DNA from: Legionella jamestowniensis
GTDB lineage: Bacteria; Pseudomonadota; Gammaproteobacteria; Legionellales; Legionellaceae
DNA length: 64,000 nucleotides
Assembly: GCF_001467745.1 (NCBI RefSeq)
Contig: NZ_LNYG01000008.1
Location: 180,001 to 244,000 of the forward strand
Direction of reading: 5' to 3'
The notes beneath the pieces were generated by a model. That model searched no databases, was not told the DNA's origin, and saw only the letters and a program-made list of their open reading frames with translations. Below, one piece after another: positions 1 to 9,623 of the stretch; the stretch's first letter is position 1, and the number at the start of each line of letters is the position of its first letter. Both the position numbers and the translations under genes were made by a program.

Positions 1-614
1 CTGCAATGGAAAGAGCGTTGGTTCAAGGGGTGAGCTGCGATGATGTATTTTTTCTCATAGAGCAATTCCGTCAAAAGGATCAAGACACTCCTATTGTATT
101 AATGGGCTATGTAAACCCGATTGAACAATACGGTTATGAACGTTTTGCCAGAAAGGCAAAAGAAACAGGTGTTGATGGCACAATTATGGTTGATTTACCG
201 CCAGAGGAAAGTGAATTAATTGCTTCCCTGTGGCAGAAAAATGATTTGTATAGCATCTATCTTTGCTCCCCTACCACTTCTGATGAACGGATGGAGTTAA
301 TCAATACTTATGGTAAAGGTTATCTCTATTATGTTTCCTTGAAAGGGGTGACAGGATCCGATGATTTTGATTTAGAGCAGGTAAGGGAACGATACCAACA
401 GCGGAAAGTTCAAACCGATTTGCCTCTTATGGTAGGCTTTGGTATTAAAACTCCTGCAATGGCAGCTAAAGTGGCAGAATTTGCGGATGGTGTAATTGTC
501 GGTGCAGCATTAATTAATACTATTTATGAAGCTTTCAAGGCCGATCATAATGCTTGTGCTGCAGGTGCTTCTCTAATTACTGAGATGCGGCAAATGATTG
601 ATAAACATGAGTGA
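1..614 (+). CDS. trpA: Tryptophan synthase alpha chain, 5' end cut by window edge
   Basis: TrpA cleaves indole-3-glycerol phosphate to indole, which passes to TrpB in the alpha2-beta2 complex of the last step of tryptophan synthesis. About 203 C-terminal residues are visible of a family length near 268; the frame is open to the left edge, so the Met at position 6 is internal. The motifs VLMGYVNPIEQYG, DGTIMVDLPPEE, YYVSLKGVTG and VGFGIKTP are typical of the TIM barrel: MVDLPPEE carries the Asp equivalent to E. coli Asp60 loop neighbours, and GFGIKTP is part of the phosphate site. The stop lies inside the start region of glnS (ATGAGTGA overlap), so the two genes are probably co-transcribed. 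The identity is secure. Confidence 0.95.
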   Translation, partial: AMERALVQGVSCDDVFFLIEQFRQKDQDTPIVLMGYVNPIEQYGYERFARKAKETGVDGTIMVDLPPEESELIASLWQKNDLYSIYLCSPTTSDERMELINTYGKGYLYYVSLKGVTGSDDFDLEQVRERYQQRKVQTDLPLMVGFGIKTPAMAAKVAEFADGVIVGAALINTIYEAFKADHNACAAGASLITEMRQMIDKHE

Positions 615-2274
615 AAACATGAGTAACGTTAGTGAAAAAAGAACCCATTTCATCAGGCAATTAATTACTGAAGAATTAGCAAGTGGTAAACATCAAGAGA
701 TTATTACCCGTTTTCCACCGGAGCCGAATGGTTATTTACATATTGGTCATGCCAAATCAATTTGCTTGAATTTTGGCTTGGCTGAAGAGTTTAAGGGGAA
801 ATGTAACCTGCGATTTGATGATACGAACCCTATCAAAGAAGAGCAGGAATTTGTAGATGCCATTATTGATGATGTGAAATGGTTGGGGTTTAGCTGGGAT
901 GAGTTGACTCATTCCTCTGACTATTACCAGGAACTTCATGATTATGCGGTTTATTTGATTAAACAAGGTAAAGCTTACGTAGATAGTCTGACTATTGAGG
1001 AAATACGTGCCCATCGAGGGACGCTTCTTGAGCCAGGACGTGAAAGTCCTTATCGCAATCGAAGTATTGAAGAAAATTTGCAGCTATTTGAGCGTATGAA
1101 AGCGGGTGAGTTTGCTAATGGAGAGCACGTGTTGCGTGCTAAAATAGATATGCAATCCGGGAACGTTAACATGCGCGATCCCGTCATTTATCGCATACGA
1201 CATGCTTCACATCAACGCACAGGTGATAAGTGGTGTATTTATCCCATGTACGATTACGCACACCCAGTTTCCGATGCTCTGGAAAAAATAACCCATTCCT
1301 TATGTACACTGGAGTTTCAAGATCATCGTCCTTTATATGATTGGTTTATTAATAACTTGCCAGTTCCAGCTAAACCTGTGCAAACTGAATTTGCCCGCCT
1401 AAATTTATCGCATACAGTCACATCAAAGCGAAAATTACGCGACTTGGTGGAGAAAAAGATTGTTACCGGCTGGGATGACCCTAGGTTGCCGACTTTACGC
1501 GGTATGCGTAAACGCGGCTATCCACCAGAAGCCATTAAACAATTTTGCGAGATTATAGGAATTTCACGTAGTGATTCTGTAATAGATATGTCCATTCTTG
1601 AAGAGGCTGTGCGTAATGAGTTGAATAAGACAGCAAAACGCGCGCTTTGCGTGCTGGACCCGCTAAAGGTAGTCATCGAGAACTACCCTCATGATCAAGT
1701 GGAGCAATTAGAAGGTAAATTCAATCCACAAAACCCCGAATCAGCAACGCGCATTTTACCATTCAGTCGCGAGATTTATATCGAGCGTAGTGATTTTATG
1801 GAAAACCCACCGAAGGATTATTTCCGTTTGGCTCCCGGTACAGAAGTCCGTTTAAGGCAGGCTTATGTGATTCGTTGTGTTGATGTGGTTCGTGATGCTG
1901 AAGGTAATATTACTGAGTTACGTTGTACTTACGACGAGAATACCCTGGGGAAAAATCCTGTTGATAGAAAAGTGAAAGGCGTTATTCATTGGGTATCTTG
2001 TAAGGAGGCACATCCAGTAACCATTTTACAGTACGATAGACTATTTACGGATCCTAATCCGGCACGCGAAGAGGATTTTCTGCAGTTCCTAAATACGAAT
2101 TCTTTAGAAGCGAAGCAGGGGTTATGCGAACCTTCTTTAGCAACGCAACCACTTGGTGAAGTCTTTCAATTTGAACGCCTGGGCTACTATTGTGTGAATA
2201 AGATTGAAAACGGTAAAGTAAGTTGTTTTCATCGAGTCGTAGGTCTTAAAGATACTTGGGGAAAAATAAGCTAA
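607..2274 (+). CDS. glnS: Glutaminyl-tRNA synthetase
   Basis: Class I synthetase charging tRNA-Gln with glutamine in the cytoplasm. The class I signature appears as [15 protein letters not shown] near the N-terminus and the KMSKS-like loop as VTSKRKL, followed by [18 protein letters not shown], which is typical of GlnRS. The C-terminal part holds the two anticodon-binding beta-barrels. Length from this start is 555 aa, matching the family (E. coli 554). The frame is open back to a TTG at 598, but ATG 607 aligns better with the family start (MSE...HFIRQ) and overlaps the trpA stop; ATG 619 is a third option. cysS follows after 10 bp, so trpA-glnS-cysS may form one transcript. Confidence 0.95.
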   Translation: MSENMSNVSEKRTHFIRQLITEELASGKHQEIITRFPPEPNGYLHIGHAKSICLNFGLAEEFKGKCNLRFDDTNPIKEEQEFVDAIIDDVKWLGFSWDELTHSSDYYQELHDYAVYLIKQGKAYVDSLTIEEIRAHRGTLLEPGRESPYRNRSIEENLQLFERMKAGEFANGEHVLRAKIDMQSGNVNMRDPVIYRIRHASHQRTGDKWCIYPMYDYAHPVSDALEKITHSLCTLEFQDHRPLYDWFINNLPVPAKPVQTEFARLNLSHTVTSKRKLRDLVEKKIVTGWDDPRLPTLRGMRKRGYPPEAIKQFCEIIGISRSDSVIDMSILEEAVRNELNKTAKRALCVLDPLKVVIENYPHDQVEQLEGKFNPQNPESATRILPFSREIYIERSDFMENPPKDYFRLAPGTEVRLRQAYVIRCVDVVRDAEGNITELRCTYDENTLGKNPVDRKVKGVIHWVSCKEAHPVTILQYDRLFTDPNPAREEDFLQFLNTNSLEAKQGLCEPSLATQPLGEVFQFERLGYYCVNKIENGKVSCFHRVVGLKDTWGKIS

Positions 2275-2284
2275 AGGGGCTGTA

Positions 2285-3649
2285 ATGTTACATCTTTATA
2301 ATTCTTTAACACGAACCAAAGAACCATTTAAATCAATACATCCTGGTAAAATTGCCATGTATGTCTGTGGTATCACGGTTTATGATCGTTGTCACTTAGG
2401 GCATGCCCGTTCCATGGTTTGCTTTGACGTCATCGTGCGCTACTTGCGTTCACAAGGTTATAAAGTAACTTACGTTCGTAATATCACCGATATTGACGAT
2501 AAAATTATTTCCCGGGCCAATGAGCGTGGTATTTCTATCGAAGAATTAACCTCGCACTATATCAAAGCTATGCATGATGATACCAAGGCTTTAAATATTT
2601 TGCCGCCAGACATAGAGCCTAGGGCAACAGCCCATATCGAGTCGATTACAAAGCTAATACAGCGGTTAATTGATAACGGCTATGCCTATGTCAGTGAAAA
2701 TGGCGATGTTTGCTATCAGGTAGAAAATTTTAAGGGCTACGGTAAATTATCCCACAAAGATCTGGAAGGATTAATGGCGGGAGCTCGTGTTGAGGTGGTC
2801 AAAGAAAAGCGATCGCCTCTGGACTTTGTCTTATGGAAAATGGCAAAGCCAGGAGAACCTAGCTGGCCTTCACCCTGGGGTGAAGGACGTCCCGGATGGC
2901 ACATTGAATGTTCTGCTATGGCAATGCATGAATTGGGCGAACAATTTGATATTCACGGTGGCGGGCTGGATTTGCAATTTCCTCATCATGAAAATGAAAT
3001 TGCCCAAAGTGAGGCCGCCAGTGGTAAAACTTTTGCTAATTACTGGATGCATGTAGGGATGCTACAAGTCAACAATGAGAAGATGGCAAAATCAGTAGGT
3101 AATTTTTTTACCATTGAAGAGGTGCTTCAACAGTATAATGCCGAGATTATTCGTTATTTTCTGTTGAGCAGTCATTATCGCAGTGCATTAAATTATTCGG
3201 AAGAAAATTTATTAAACGCCGGTAAAGCGTTGATGAGATTGTATCAATCGTTAAAAGATGTGCCTGGTGCAAATAATGAAATTGATGAATATTGGGTTCA
3301 ACAGTTCAATCAAGCCATGGATGATGATTTTAATACGCCAGTTGCGTTAGCTGTTCTATTTCAATTAAGTCATGAAATTAATAAAACTAACTCCCCAAAA
3401 CTAGCAGGTACATTAAAGTATTTAGCGTCACTTCTTGGCTTGTTACAAAGTTCACCCGACGCCTTTTTGCAAGCAGGGCTTAATGATCATGAAAGAGATA
3501 AAATTGAACAGTTAATCCAGGAAAGACTTCAAGCAAGAACAGCTAAAAATTGGACTCGTGCTGATGAGATTCGTACTTTGTTAACCAATCAAGGGATTGA
3601 ACTGGAGGATGGTCCTAATGGGACTACCTGGCGTCGACGTGCTGAATAA
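2285..3649 (+). CDS. cysS: Cysteinyl-tRNA synthetase
   Basis: Class I synthetase charging tRNA-Cys. It shows the HIGH-type motif HLGHARS, the KMSKS-type motif KMAKSVGN, and zinc ligands including the Cys in YVCGITVYD, the Cys in [11 protein letters not shown] and the His in [11 protein letters not shown]. At 454 aa it is of normal length (E. coli 461). An AAAGGGG ribosome-binding site lies just upstream, 10 bp after the glnS stop. The small ORFs inside it on both strands are shadows. Confidence 0.96.
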   Translation: MLHLYNSLTRTKEPFKSIHPGKIAMYVCGITVYDRCHLGHARSMVCFDVIVRYLRSQGYKVTYVRNITDIDDKIISRANERGISIEELTSHYIKAMHDDTKALNILPPDIEPRATAHIESITKLIQRLIDNGYAYVSENGDVCYQVENFKGYGKLSHKDLEGLMAGARVEVVKEKRSPLDFVLWKMAKPGEPSWPSPWGEGRPGWHIECSAMAMHELGEQFDIHGGGLDLQFPHHENEIAQSEAASGKTFANYWMHVGMLQVNNEKMAKSVGNFFTIEEVLQQYNAEIIRYFLLSSHYRSALNYSEENLLNAGKALMRLYQSLKDVPGANNEIDEYWVQQFNQAMDDDFNTPVALAVLFQLSHEINKTNSPKLAGTLKYLASLLGLLQSSPDAFLQAGLNDHERDKIEQLIQERLQARTAKNWTRADEIRTLLTNQGIELEDGPNGTTWRRRAE

Positions 3650-3691
3650 AATTACAAGGGTGATTGGAATATAGCTCTTTATTGCCCATTA

Positions 3692-3711
3692 AAGTGCTAA
3701 AGTCAGCACTT
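3692..3711. terminator. Stem-loop between convergent genes
   Basis: AAGTGCT (3692-3698) pairs perfectly with AGCACTT (3705-3711) around a 6-nt loop. AGGGT (3656-3660) and ACCCT (3712-3716) could extend it. It lies in the 75-bp gap between cysS and the convergent gene ending at 3725, so a bidirectional terminator is a reasonable reading, but neither side has a clear T tract. Confidence 0.4.
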
Positions 3712-3724
3712 ACCCTGAAATGTA

Positions 3725-6700
3725 TCAAGGTGCTAAGCAATCTAATTGATGACCAATGGAGTGCACCATTTTTTGGCGCTGGGTTTCAGCAAAAAAGGCA
3801 CTGCCAGTCGTTAGATATTTGGCGATTATAACCAGAAGGCCGATGCCTGTGGCTGCGATGGCGATATTGGCTAAAATAGGTTTCCATAAGCTACGGTGAG
3901 TATGCATTTCCTGATAACCTGACTCAAGGGCAATTTTAAATTCCTCCCTAATCGTTTGGAGCTGAGCATTACTATCGCTGTTTTTAGCCGCGATAAATTG
4001 TATAGCTAACCCTTCAAATTTTTCCGCAAGTTTTATTGCCTTTTGTCCTTCAAGATAATCAAGGCTTTCTGACTCCTTTCCTTCCTGTAAAGTACTGCCA
4101 TGATGTTTTAATTGCTTAATTTGCCGATGAAACTCAACCAAAGAAGCAAGCTGCATGTTCTTAATTCGTACTAAGGGAATTTCAGACAGCACTACTAAAA
4201 CAGTTTGCAGCGCTTCAATATGTATCAGGTTAACTTCAGTCGCAGTGTCAATTTTTTGAATTAAAAGGTAAACCAAATGATGTAAATAAAAGTTGTTGTG
4301 TTGATGAATATAACCGATGGTGTCAAACCAATCATCTTTGGGTAGTGCCTCTAAAAGATCAATAAATTGTGTTGGTCCCATAAGCTCATAAATTTTTTTC
4401 TTTTGTGTTTTTTCAAAGAGTTCAAGAATTGCTGATAACCGCTCCTCTTTAGGCAGTACTTCTAAAGCAGGTTTTAACATAACTAAACCTGCACTTTTTT
4501 CTAGCAAACTAGAACCATTTGGTGGCCTGCATTTTAGCGCAGCAAATCGATCTTCTTCAGGGAGAAGCTTCAGAAGAACAAGACTTTCTGCTGTGGCTAA
4601 AGACTGTAAAAAATTTTTACCCATTTTATTTTCTTGAAGCATTATCGAAAGGCGATCTTTCTTAGGAAATAAATTAAAAGTAGCTATCAAAGAGGCTAAT
4701 GACCAACCGTCTGGGTTGAAAAAAGGAGTGCCTTCGCTATCTTTCATTTGAATAATCTCAAGGCGATTATTTTCTGAAAAAGATAATAAAAAATCAGCGA
4801 ATAGATTAGGATTATGAATATAGGACACGTACCTGATTTTGCTGATAAACCAATAAAAAACGGTAAAGTCTTCGCATTCCCGACGAAGAAGGGAAAGACG
4901 AGCGTTTTCAGGTAGTAAGGATAAAATTTTTAATAAGTCATCAGAATTGTTTGCAACATTAAATAAGTTATCATTTTTATAAGTAAATACCTCTAGCCGA
5001 CTTTCCTCGGGAAATATATCCAAAAGATCAGTTACCTGCTGCAGTTTAAGTCGCTCGATAACAGCCGAATTCTTGTTATCTTTACTATTAATGGCCTCCA
5101 ACCTATCTTTTTCAGGCAGAAGTTTTAAAAGTCCTTTTAGAGTCCCTGTATCAACTCGATGCAAAAGGGTATCTCCCGCGTTATTTTTGTCAAGAATGAC
5201 GGAAATACGCTTATTTTCAGGCAGTAATTCAAGTATCGTTAAGAGTGAGGCTGTACGATAACAAGCAGATTGTGCGAGATTGTCTCCGCGCGCATTTTTT
5301 ATAGAAACGATTTCAAAACGCTCATTTTCAGGTACAGTTTCCAAACGGCGAGTTACATCTGAGGGGTAGTCAATTTCTTCTTCCAGCAGACAACGCGCTC
5401 TAAAAGTATTCAGAGATTTTTCAGCAGATTTCCAGACGGATAAAATAATCTCACAAGCTTTTTCGTCCTGATAGATGTTCCACAAGAGAGGAGTGTCCTC
5501 TTTAGAGAGTAAATGGAAATCTGTAAGTTGTCGTGGTTCTGAGATGGCAAGTAAAGACTCGAGTAAGTCGTAATTTTTAAGCTCTACTGCATAACTCAGG
5601 GCCGGAATAATACCAACTTTGTTTACATTATTCTTGATTGCTTCAACTAAAGCGTCCAACTGTTCTTTACTCAGGATGCCTGTTTTAAGCATTTCCAATA
5701 GTTTGATTGGAAACGTAGGCTTGCATTTAATTTGGGCAAATTTTAATAAGGAGTCATAATAACTGGGAGGAAAAGCAATCAATAGATCCAGGTAGTTAAA
5801 TTCATCACTTATTTCAAGACGGCTTAATTGGGTACATAAATAATTGGCAGGTAAATTATTGGTGGAATCATTCCCTGTGAGAGGTAGCGAATTTTTTTCA
5901 TATTGATTTTTAATGGCATCAATTTCTTCTTGAGAAAGATTCGGTTTAGTATTTAGTACTGAAAGGTTAACAGGATTGTCTAGAATCTCTCGTAATCGGC
6001 TTGCCCCTGTTTCGACACAATCTTCTTGATTGAGATCATCTAAAATTTCATTAAGAGTAAGATTATAAGATGTTTTCAAAGCCATGAAAGAGGCTTTAAT
6101 GGGTGACGGGAAAGAGTTCAAATGGGAAAGAAAATCAGTATAGGCCACTTGGGCTTTCGTGCTGGCGTAGACATCCCCAGTAAAGCGTTCCCCACCCAGT
6201 GTTAACTCCTGAATTAAATGCTTTATTGCTTCGTAAAGTGACTGACCTTGATTATTGACGGTCAACAATTGCGTGTAGAGAGTTTGTAAGGAGGGGTTAT
6301 GCTGATATAGTTTCTCTATCAAAGTTGATTTTTTATTCTGCAGTGTCTTCAATAAAGCTTGGTGGTGTACAAAGTTAAATTCAGCAAGTTCATTGATATC
6401 AAAAAGCCAGTTTTCAGCCATGATAAATTGTGTAAGACGTTTCATGTCAGGCGCTTCAGTCAACTCAGCAAATGGCTTTGCGCAAAGTTCAATGGATGCA
6501 TGTTTTGAAGCAGCTATTAGTTGCTCACTGGTTGAATTGGGCGGTAAATCCAGATAAAACTCAGGATTGATTAAACTGGCACTGTCTGAAAGTAATAATT
6601 CAAACATTTCCCCTAGCGTTTTGGGTTTAAACAAACGCTCTGCAATTTGCCAGTAAAGGGTATTACAAGAACCTAAGGGGAGGGCAAAAAAGCTAAGACA

Positions 6701-6931
6701 GGTATTTTCATTACGTTTAGCACGTTCTTTGCATCGAGTTTTAAAGGCGTCTTCAAATTGGTCAGTTTTGTGTGCTAATAATTCACGCAGCGCTTCTAAT
6801 TCATCCATTAATTCTTGATTAACAATCTGCGCTTTAAGACTTGCATAATCATGGGGGACAATGTTATCCATTAGTAAAGGCTCGATTTCTTTTAAAAGAC
6901 TATCTAGGAATTCTTTGTCTTCAGGCGACAT
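3725..6931 (-). CDS. Large repeat protein, candidate Dot/Icm effector, function unknown
   Basis: This 1068-aa protein was not matched to a named family. Roughly residues 530-870 hold about ten imperfect repeats of 33-44 aa. Each opens with a motif such as LPENKRISVI, LPEKDRLEAI, FPEESRLEVF, LPEEDRFAAL or LPKEERLSAI, runs through a K(N/D)xxG-like segment and ends in a leucine-rich helix (for example LLKLLPE). The pattern suggests a helical solenoid, perhaps ankyrin-like. Near the C-terminus (about residues 1020-1045) is a hydrophobic stretch, ANIAIAATGIGLLVIIAKYL, followed by a short polar tail; similar ends are recalled in several Legionella proteins of unknown function. There is no signal peptide. 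The start has only a weak ribosome-binding site. Effector status is inference from size, repeats and lack of housekeeping identity. Confidence 0.7.
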   Translation of the reverse strand: MSPEDKEFLDSLLKEIEPLLMDNIVPHDYASLKAQIVNQELMDELEALRELLAHKTDQFEDAFKTRCKERAKRNENTCLSFFALPLGSCNTLYWQIAERLFKPKTLGEMFELLLSDSASLINPEFYLDLPPNSTSEQLIAASKHASIELCAKPFAELTEAPDMKRLTQFIMAENWLFDINELAEFNFVHHQALLKTLQNKKSTLIEKLYQHNPSLQTLYTQLLTVNNQGQSLYEAIKHLIQELTLGGERFTGDVYASTKAQVAYTDFLSHLNSFPSPIKASFMALKTSYNLTLNEILDDLNQEDCVETGASRLREILDNPVNLSVLNTKPNLSQEEIDAIKNQYEKNSLPLTGNDSTNNLPANYLCTQLSRLEISDEFNYLDLLIAFPPSYYDSLLKFAQIKCKPTFPIKLLEMLKTGILSKEQLDALVEAIKNNVNKVGIIPALSYAVELKNYDLLESLLAISEPRQLTDFHLLSKEDTPLLWNIYQDEKACEIILSVWKSAEKSLNTFRARCLLEEEIDYPSDVTRRLETVPENERFEIVSIKNARGDNLAQSACYRTASLLTILELLPENKRISVILDKNNAGDTLLHRVDTGTLKGLLKLLPEKDRLEAINSKDNKNSAVIERLKLQQVTDLLDIFPEESRLEVFTYKNDNLFNVANNSDDLLKILSLLPENARLSLLRRECEDFTVFYWFISKIRYVSYIHNPNLFADFLLSFSENNRLEIIQMKDSEGTPFFNPDGWSLASLIATFNLFPKKDRLSIMLQENKMGKNFLQSLATAESLVLLKLLPEEDRFAALKCRPPNGSSLLEKSAGLVMLKPALEVLPKEERLSAILELFEKTQKKKIYELMGPTQFIDLLEALPKDDWFDTIGYIHQHNNFYLHHLVYLLIQKIDTATEVNLIHIEALQTVLVVLSEIPLVRIKNMQLASLVEFHRQIKQLKHHGSTLQEGKESESLDYLEGQKAIKLAEKFEGLAIQFIAAKNSDSNAQLQTIREEFKIALESGYQEMHTHRSLWKPILANIAIAATGIGLLVIIAKYLTTGSAFFAETQRQKMVHSIGHQLDCLAP

Positions 6932-6995
6932 GACAGACTCACTCTAATGGCGCATTAGTGGCTACAAATTGTACATATGGTGCCTTTATTTTTCC

Positions 6996-7013
6996 ATGGG
7001 TATAATTACCCAT
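6996..7013. promoter_or_regulatory. 18-bp palindrome upstream of the repeat protein, possible operator
   Basis: ATGGGTA and TACCCAT are perfect inverted arms around TAAT. The site is 65 bp upstream of the minus-strand start at 6931 and 198 bp upstream of the plus-strand gene at 7212. TATAAT on the plus strand and TTATAC on the minus strand fall inside it, so it could overlap a promoter. A second, smaller dyad (AACGC-TATG-GCGTT) lies at 7035-7048. Function is inferred only from symmetry and position. Confidence 0.35.
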
Positions 7014-7211
7014 TTGTTTGAATTAGCTAGCATAAACGCTATGGCGTTGGCCTGATGGTAAAAAATATCTTTATTTTATTTCTCCCCAAGTTCTGATAAA
7101 AAAATATCAACTTTAATCTATAAATCTTAATAGTTTCATCTATACTGGGATTGTAACTGAACAAAAATTTAGCATTTTGGCAGTAATAAAACGAATGCGA
7201 AGGAGAGCGTT

Positions 7212-7859
7212 ATGAAAAGAATAGTCTCAATTTTATTAGCAACATTTGGGGTCACGATGTTTGCAAATGCTAACGTAAATTCACTTAATCAAGATTCTCA
7301 ACAACGAAGTTCCTCAGTAAATCAGGAGCAGGGAACGCTTAGAATTGCAAGTAGCGATGCCGGAACGACAACGGATACTACTTCGACCGATGAGAGCAGT
7401 CCAGCAGTAACCTCGACGGAAGATAGCCACCCTATGAGTGATCCATTTGATACAAGCCTCACTACGGATAGCCCTCTTACCGTTAATCATGAAGATATGT
7501 CAACTGCGACTGGTTCAACTTCTGTAGATGACGATACCAGCACGGTGGATCAAGGCACTACTACGGGTATGCCAACATCTACACCCAGTGATACCACTCC
7601 GGCTACAACTCCAGATAGTACTACTACCACACCAGGAACTATAGACAGTACTACTCCAAGCACTGATCCAACCACCCCAAGTGCAATACCTGCTGATGGA
7701 AATACTACGCCAACGGAACCCAGTACTACCGATACTACCCCAAGTACTGATACAACCACAGATACAGGTACAACCAATTCTGGTATTGGCACAAGTGGTA
7801 CAACTACGGACGACAGCGATAACGATACAGGAACTACAACCAATACCTTAAGTAACTAA
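7212..7859 (+). CDS. Secreted Ser/Thr/Asp-rich low-complexity protein
   Basis: A 215-aa protein with a clear N-terminal signal peptide (basic MKR, hydrophobic IVSILLATFGVTMFA, then NANVNS). From about residue 50 it is almost entirely Thr, Ser, Asp, Pro and Gly in short irregular motifs such as TTTPGTIDSTTPSTDP, with no predicted fold and no cysteine after the signal. An AGGAGAG ribosome-binding site sits at 7201-7207, and TATACT at 7141 is a candidate -10. The composition suggests an extended linker-like or surface-coating polypeptide, possibly modified by glycosylation; no family was recognised. Export by Sec follows from the signal peptide, while release through type II secretion is only a possibility. 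The antisense ORF at 7550-7843 is a composition artefact. Confidence 0.75.
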   Translation: MKRIVSILLATFGVTMFANANVNSLNQDSQQRSSSVNQEQGTLRIASSDAGTTTDTTSTDESSPAVTSTEDSHPMSDPFDTSLTTDSPLTVNHEDMSTATGSTSVDDDTSTVDQGTTTGMPTSTPSDTTPATTPDSTTTTPGTIDSTTPSTDPTTPSAIPADGNTTPTEPSTTDTTPSTDTTTDTGTTNSGIGTSGTTTDDSDNDTGTTTNTLSN

Positions 7860-7865
7860 ATTCAC

Positions 7866-7902
7866 GACCTTGATGAAAAAAATAATAAAAAATATCAAGG
7901 TC
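7866..7902. terminator. Stem-loop between convergent genes
   Basis: GACCTTGAT (7866-7874) pairs with ATCAAGGTC (7894-7902) over a 19-nt A-rich loop. It lies just after the stop at 7859 and before the convergent gene ending at 7919. On the minus strand the loop supplies a T-rich stretch, but the T run after the stem is poor, so this is a moderate candidate for a shared terminator. Confidence 0.45.
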
Positions 7903-7918
7903 ACTATTATCTTTTGGG

Positions 7919-8635
7919 CTAGATAAGAATACATGTTGCCCAGGAGTCTACAAAGTCGGAAGCAATCATTTCATTGCTTCCTGCTTCTTGAAAGCCTTCC
8001 TCTAAATCCATTTCCTTCGTTTTAGTTCCCGGTACTGTAAAAGAACAGGTTAGTGAGTTTTTATAGGGAAACAAATTGTAATACTGATTAACCTGTTTGG
8101 TCTCAACCAGACCACAAGCAGGATCATAAATAATCCATGTCCCGTCTTCCCAAATATCACGAACAATAATGGCATGATCACACTGATTATAATTTTTTAC
8201 ACCTAACAAAGTAATTTTTGATTTTAATTTGCTCGCATAATTAACTGTATTGGCTTTTGAAAGCTCTGCAAGTGTTTTTTTATCAGAATAAAAATTATAT
8301 AAGGCTAAGGTTTGAGCAATTGCAGAAACGCCGGTGCCTGCCCTTAGTTTTTTAAAGAATCCTTGTGAAGCAGAGTACGGAAGGGACTGTTGTTCCTTCT
8401 CCATTAAAGCAGCAATAAAAGTGCGTTGATTTGCCCCTACGTCAGCGGGGTGTGGTTTATACCCTTGTTTAAACTGTTGACTAGCTAGCCGCAGATAGGA
8501 TTCCTCAATGGTTTGGCAGTTAGAGATTAGGCTCATCACTGTTGCGATGCACGCTATACCACATGAGCAGTGTTTATCTTGAATATAAATTAAATGTGAT
8601 TTACCACGAGAGTCAAAGAAAACTTCAAAAGACAT
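7919..8635 (-). CDS. C39-peptidase-like protein, candidate cysteine protease
   Basis: A 238-aa protein. Near residue 20 it reads QDKHCSCGIACIATVMSLI, matching the Q-x(n)-CG-A-x-MV pattern of C39-like papain-fold peptidases (oxyanion Gln and nucleophile Cys). Further on, CDHAIIVRDIWEDG supplies a His and WIIYDPACG an Asp in the HAI(V)...(V)xDP arrangement typical of that fold. There is no ABC-transporter part, membrane segment or signal peptide, unlike bacteriocin exporters, so it is a stand-alone domain. The substrate is unknown. A soluble C39-like protein in Legionella could be a translocated effector or an intracellular processing enzyme. No good ribosome-binding site precedes the start. 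The fold assignment is inferred from motifs only. Confidence 0.6.
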   Translation of the reverse strand: MSFEVFFDSRGKSHLIYIQDKHCSCGIACIATVMSLISNCQTIEESYLRLASQQFKQGYKPHPADVGANQRTFIAALMEKEQQSLPYSASQGFFKKLRAGTGVSAIAQTLALYNFYSDKKTLAELSKANTVNYASKLKSKITLLGVKNYNQCDHAIIVRDIWEDGTWIIYDPACGLVETKQVNQYYNLFPYKNSLTCSFTVPGTKTKEMDLEEGFQEAGSNEMIASDFVDSWATCILI

Positions 8636-8813
8636 TGGCAGTATTAAGGTATTAACAATATGGAAAGTTTAACAGTGGCACATTAAGTGAACATTAAATA
8701 CAAATAGCAATCAAAGAGAAATCAATGTAAGCATTTCTGAATGAGCAATAGAATTTGGTAAATGAAGATTTTTGAACTAAGGTTAAAAATAGGAGGTGGA
8801 CAGAGGAAGTGTA

Positions 8814-9623
8814 ATGAAAGATCCATTAATGGCATTAGAGGAATCTTTGGCTTACATGTTTGAGCTGCAAACGACGAGAAACACAGGAAAATATATCCAT
8901 CCATCCGTACAAAAACTTAAACAAGCATTGGAAAATTATAAAAACGGTCCTTCTCTCTCGTTACGGGAATTAACTGCAGCTGTAAAACAAGCACTCCCCA
9001 TTATTGAAAATTATGTTGATGGGTATGTCGTTAAGTTAAAAATGGAAGCACTTGCCCAGGCTAATGGTTCATATATTACCTGGGATTTACCAAGCACAAG
9101 AGGCAGGGGGTACCCGTATTTTCAATTTACAATTTTTACCCCTCGGCCCAGAAATGATTTTATTTCCTGGATCTCAGCTAGAGCAGGTATTGAGTTTGCT
9201 TCTCTTGGACCTGAAAAGCAAGTTGCTATAATACTAGATCAGATAAAAGAAATTGAGTTTATGACAAAGCTAGCTGAATATTTGCTAAAAAAACCCTATT
9301 TTCTTTGTAATCTGACCTTAACATCCCCAGATGTCTTCATGAAGATAATAAGTACTCGCCTTGGATTTCAATTGGAAAATCGGGATGTTGCAAAAGCAAT
9401 TGTTTATCACTGTGATGCTATGATTGATGGAATTGAAGACTCTTTAGAAGGGATAAATGACTATTTTGACGTGTTGAACCTGCACTTGGCATGGACACTA
9501 CGTTCTATTGATAAATTACTAAATGATCCTTTTTCCAAAACTGAGTTGGAAAAAAAAGAAATTTTTCAAAATTATCATGACCTAACAAACCGTCACGCTA
9601 GTCAGCCTCAGTATTTGCGGTAA
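8814..9623 (+). CDS. Hypothetical protein, 269 aa
   Basis: No family was recognised. The protein is mainly helical by composition, with no signal peptide or membrane segment. A central stretch (about residues 90-125) containing SYITWDLPSTRGRGYPYF and FTPRPRNDFISW looks beta-rich. The frame is open to GTG 8796, but that codon overlaps an AGGAGG motif (8791-8796), whereas ATG 8814 has GAGG seven bases upstream, so ATG 8814 is preferred. It is convergent with lspE (8-bp gap) and divergent from the C39-like gene. It belongs to a block of four unrecognised genes between cysS and lspE; an effector or accessory role is possible but unproven. Confidence 0.6.
   Translation: MKDPLMALEESLAYMFELQTTRNTGKYIHPSVQKLKQALENYKNGPSLSLRELTAAVKQALPIIENYVDGYVVKLKMEALAQANGSYITWDLPSTRGRGYPYFQFTIFTPRPRNDFISWISARAGIEFASLGPEKQVAIILDQIKEIEFMTKLAEYLLKKPYFLCNLTLTSPDVFMKIISTRLGFQLENRDVAKAIVYHCDAMIDGIEDSLEGINDYFDVLNLHLAWTLRSIDKLLNDPFSKTELEKKEIFQNYHDLTNRHASQPQYLR

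Noticed and set aside
598..606. TTG start of glnS at 598
   Set aside because: ATG 607 and 619 are available, fit the family start better, and need no rare initiation codon.
7550..7843. Minus-strand Val-rich 97-aa ORF
   Set aside because: Exact antisense of the Thr/Ser-rich gene; its Val/Gly composition follows from the complementary codons.
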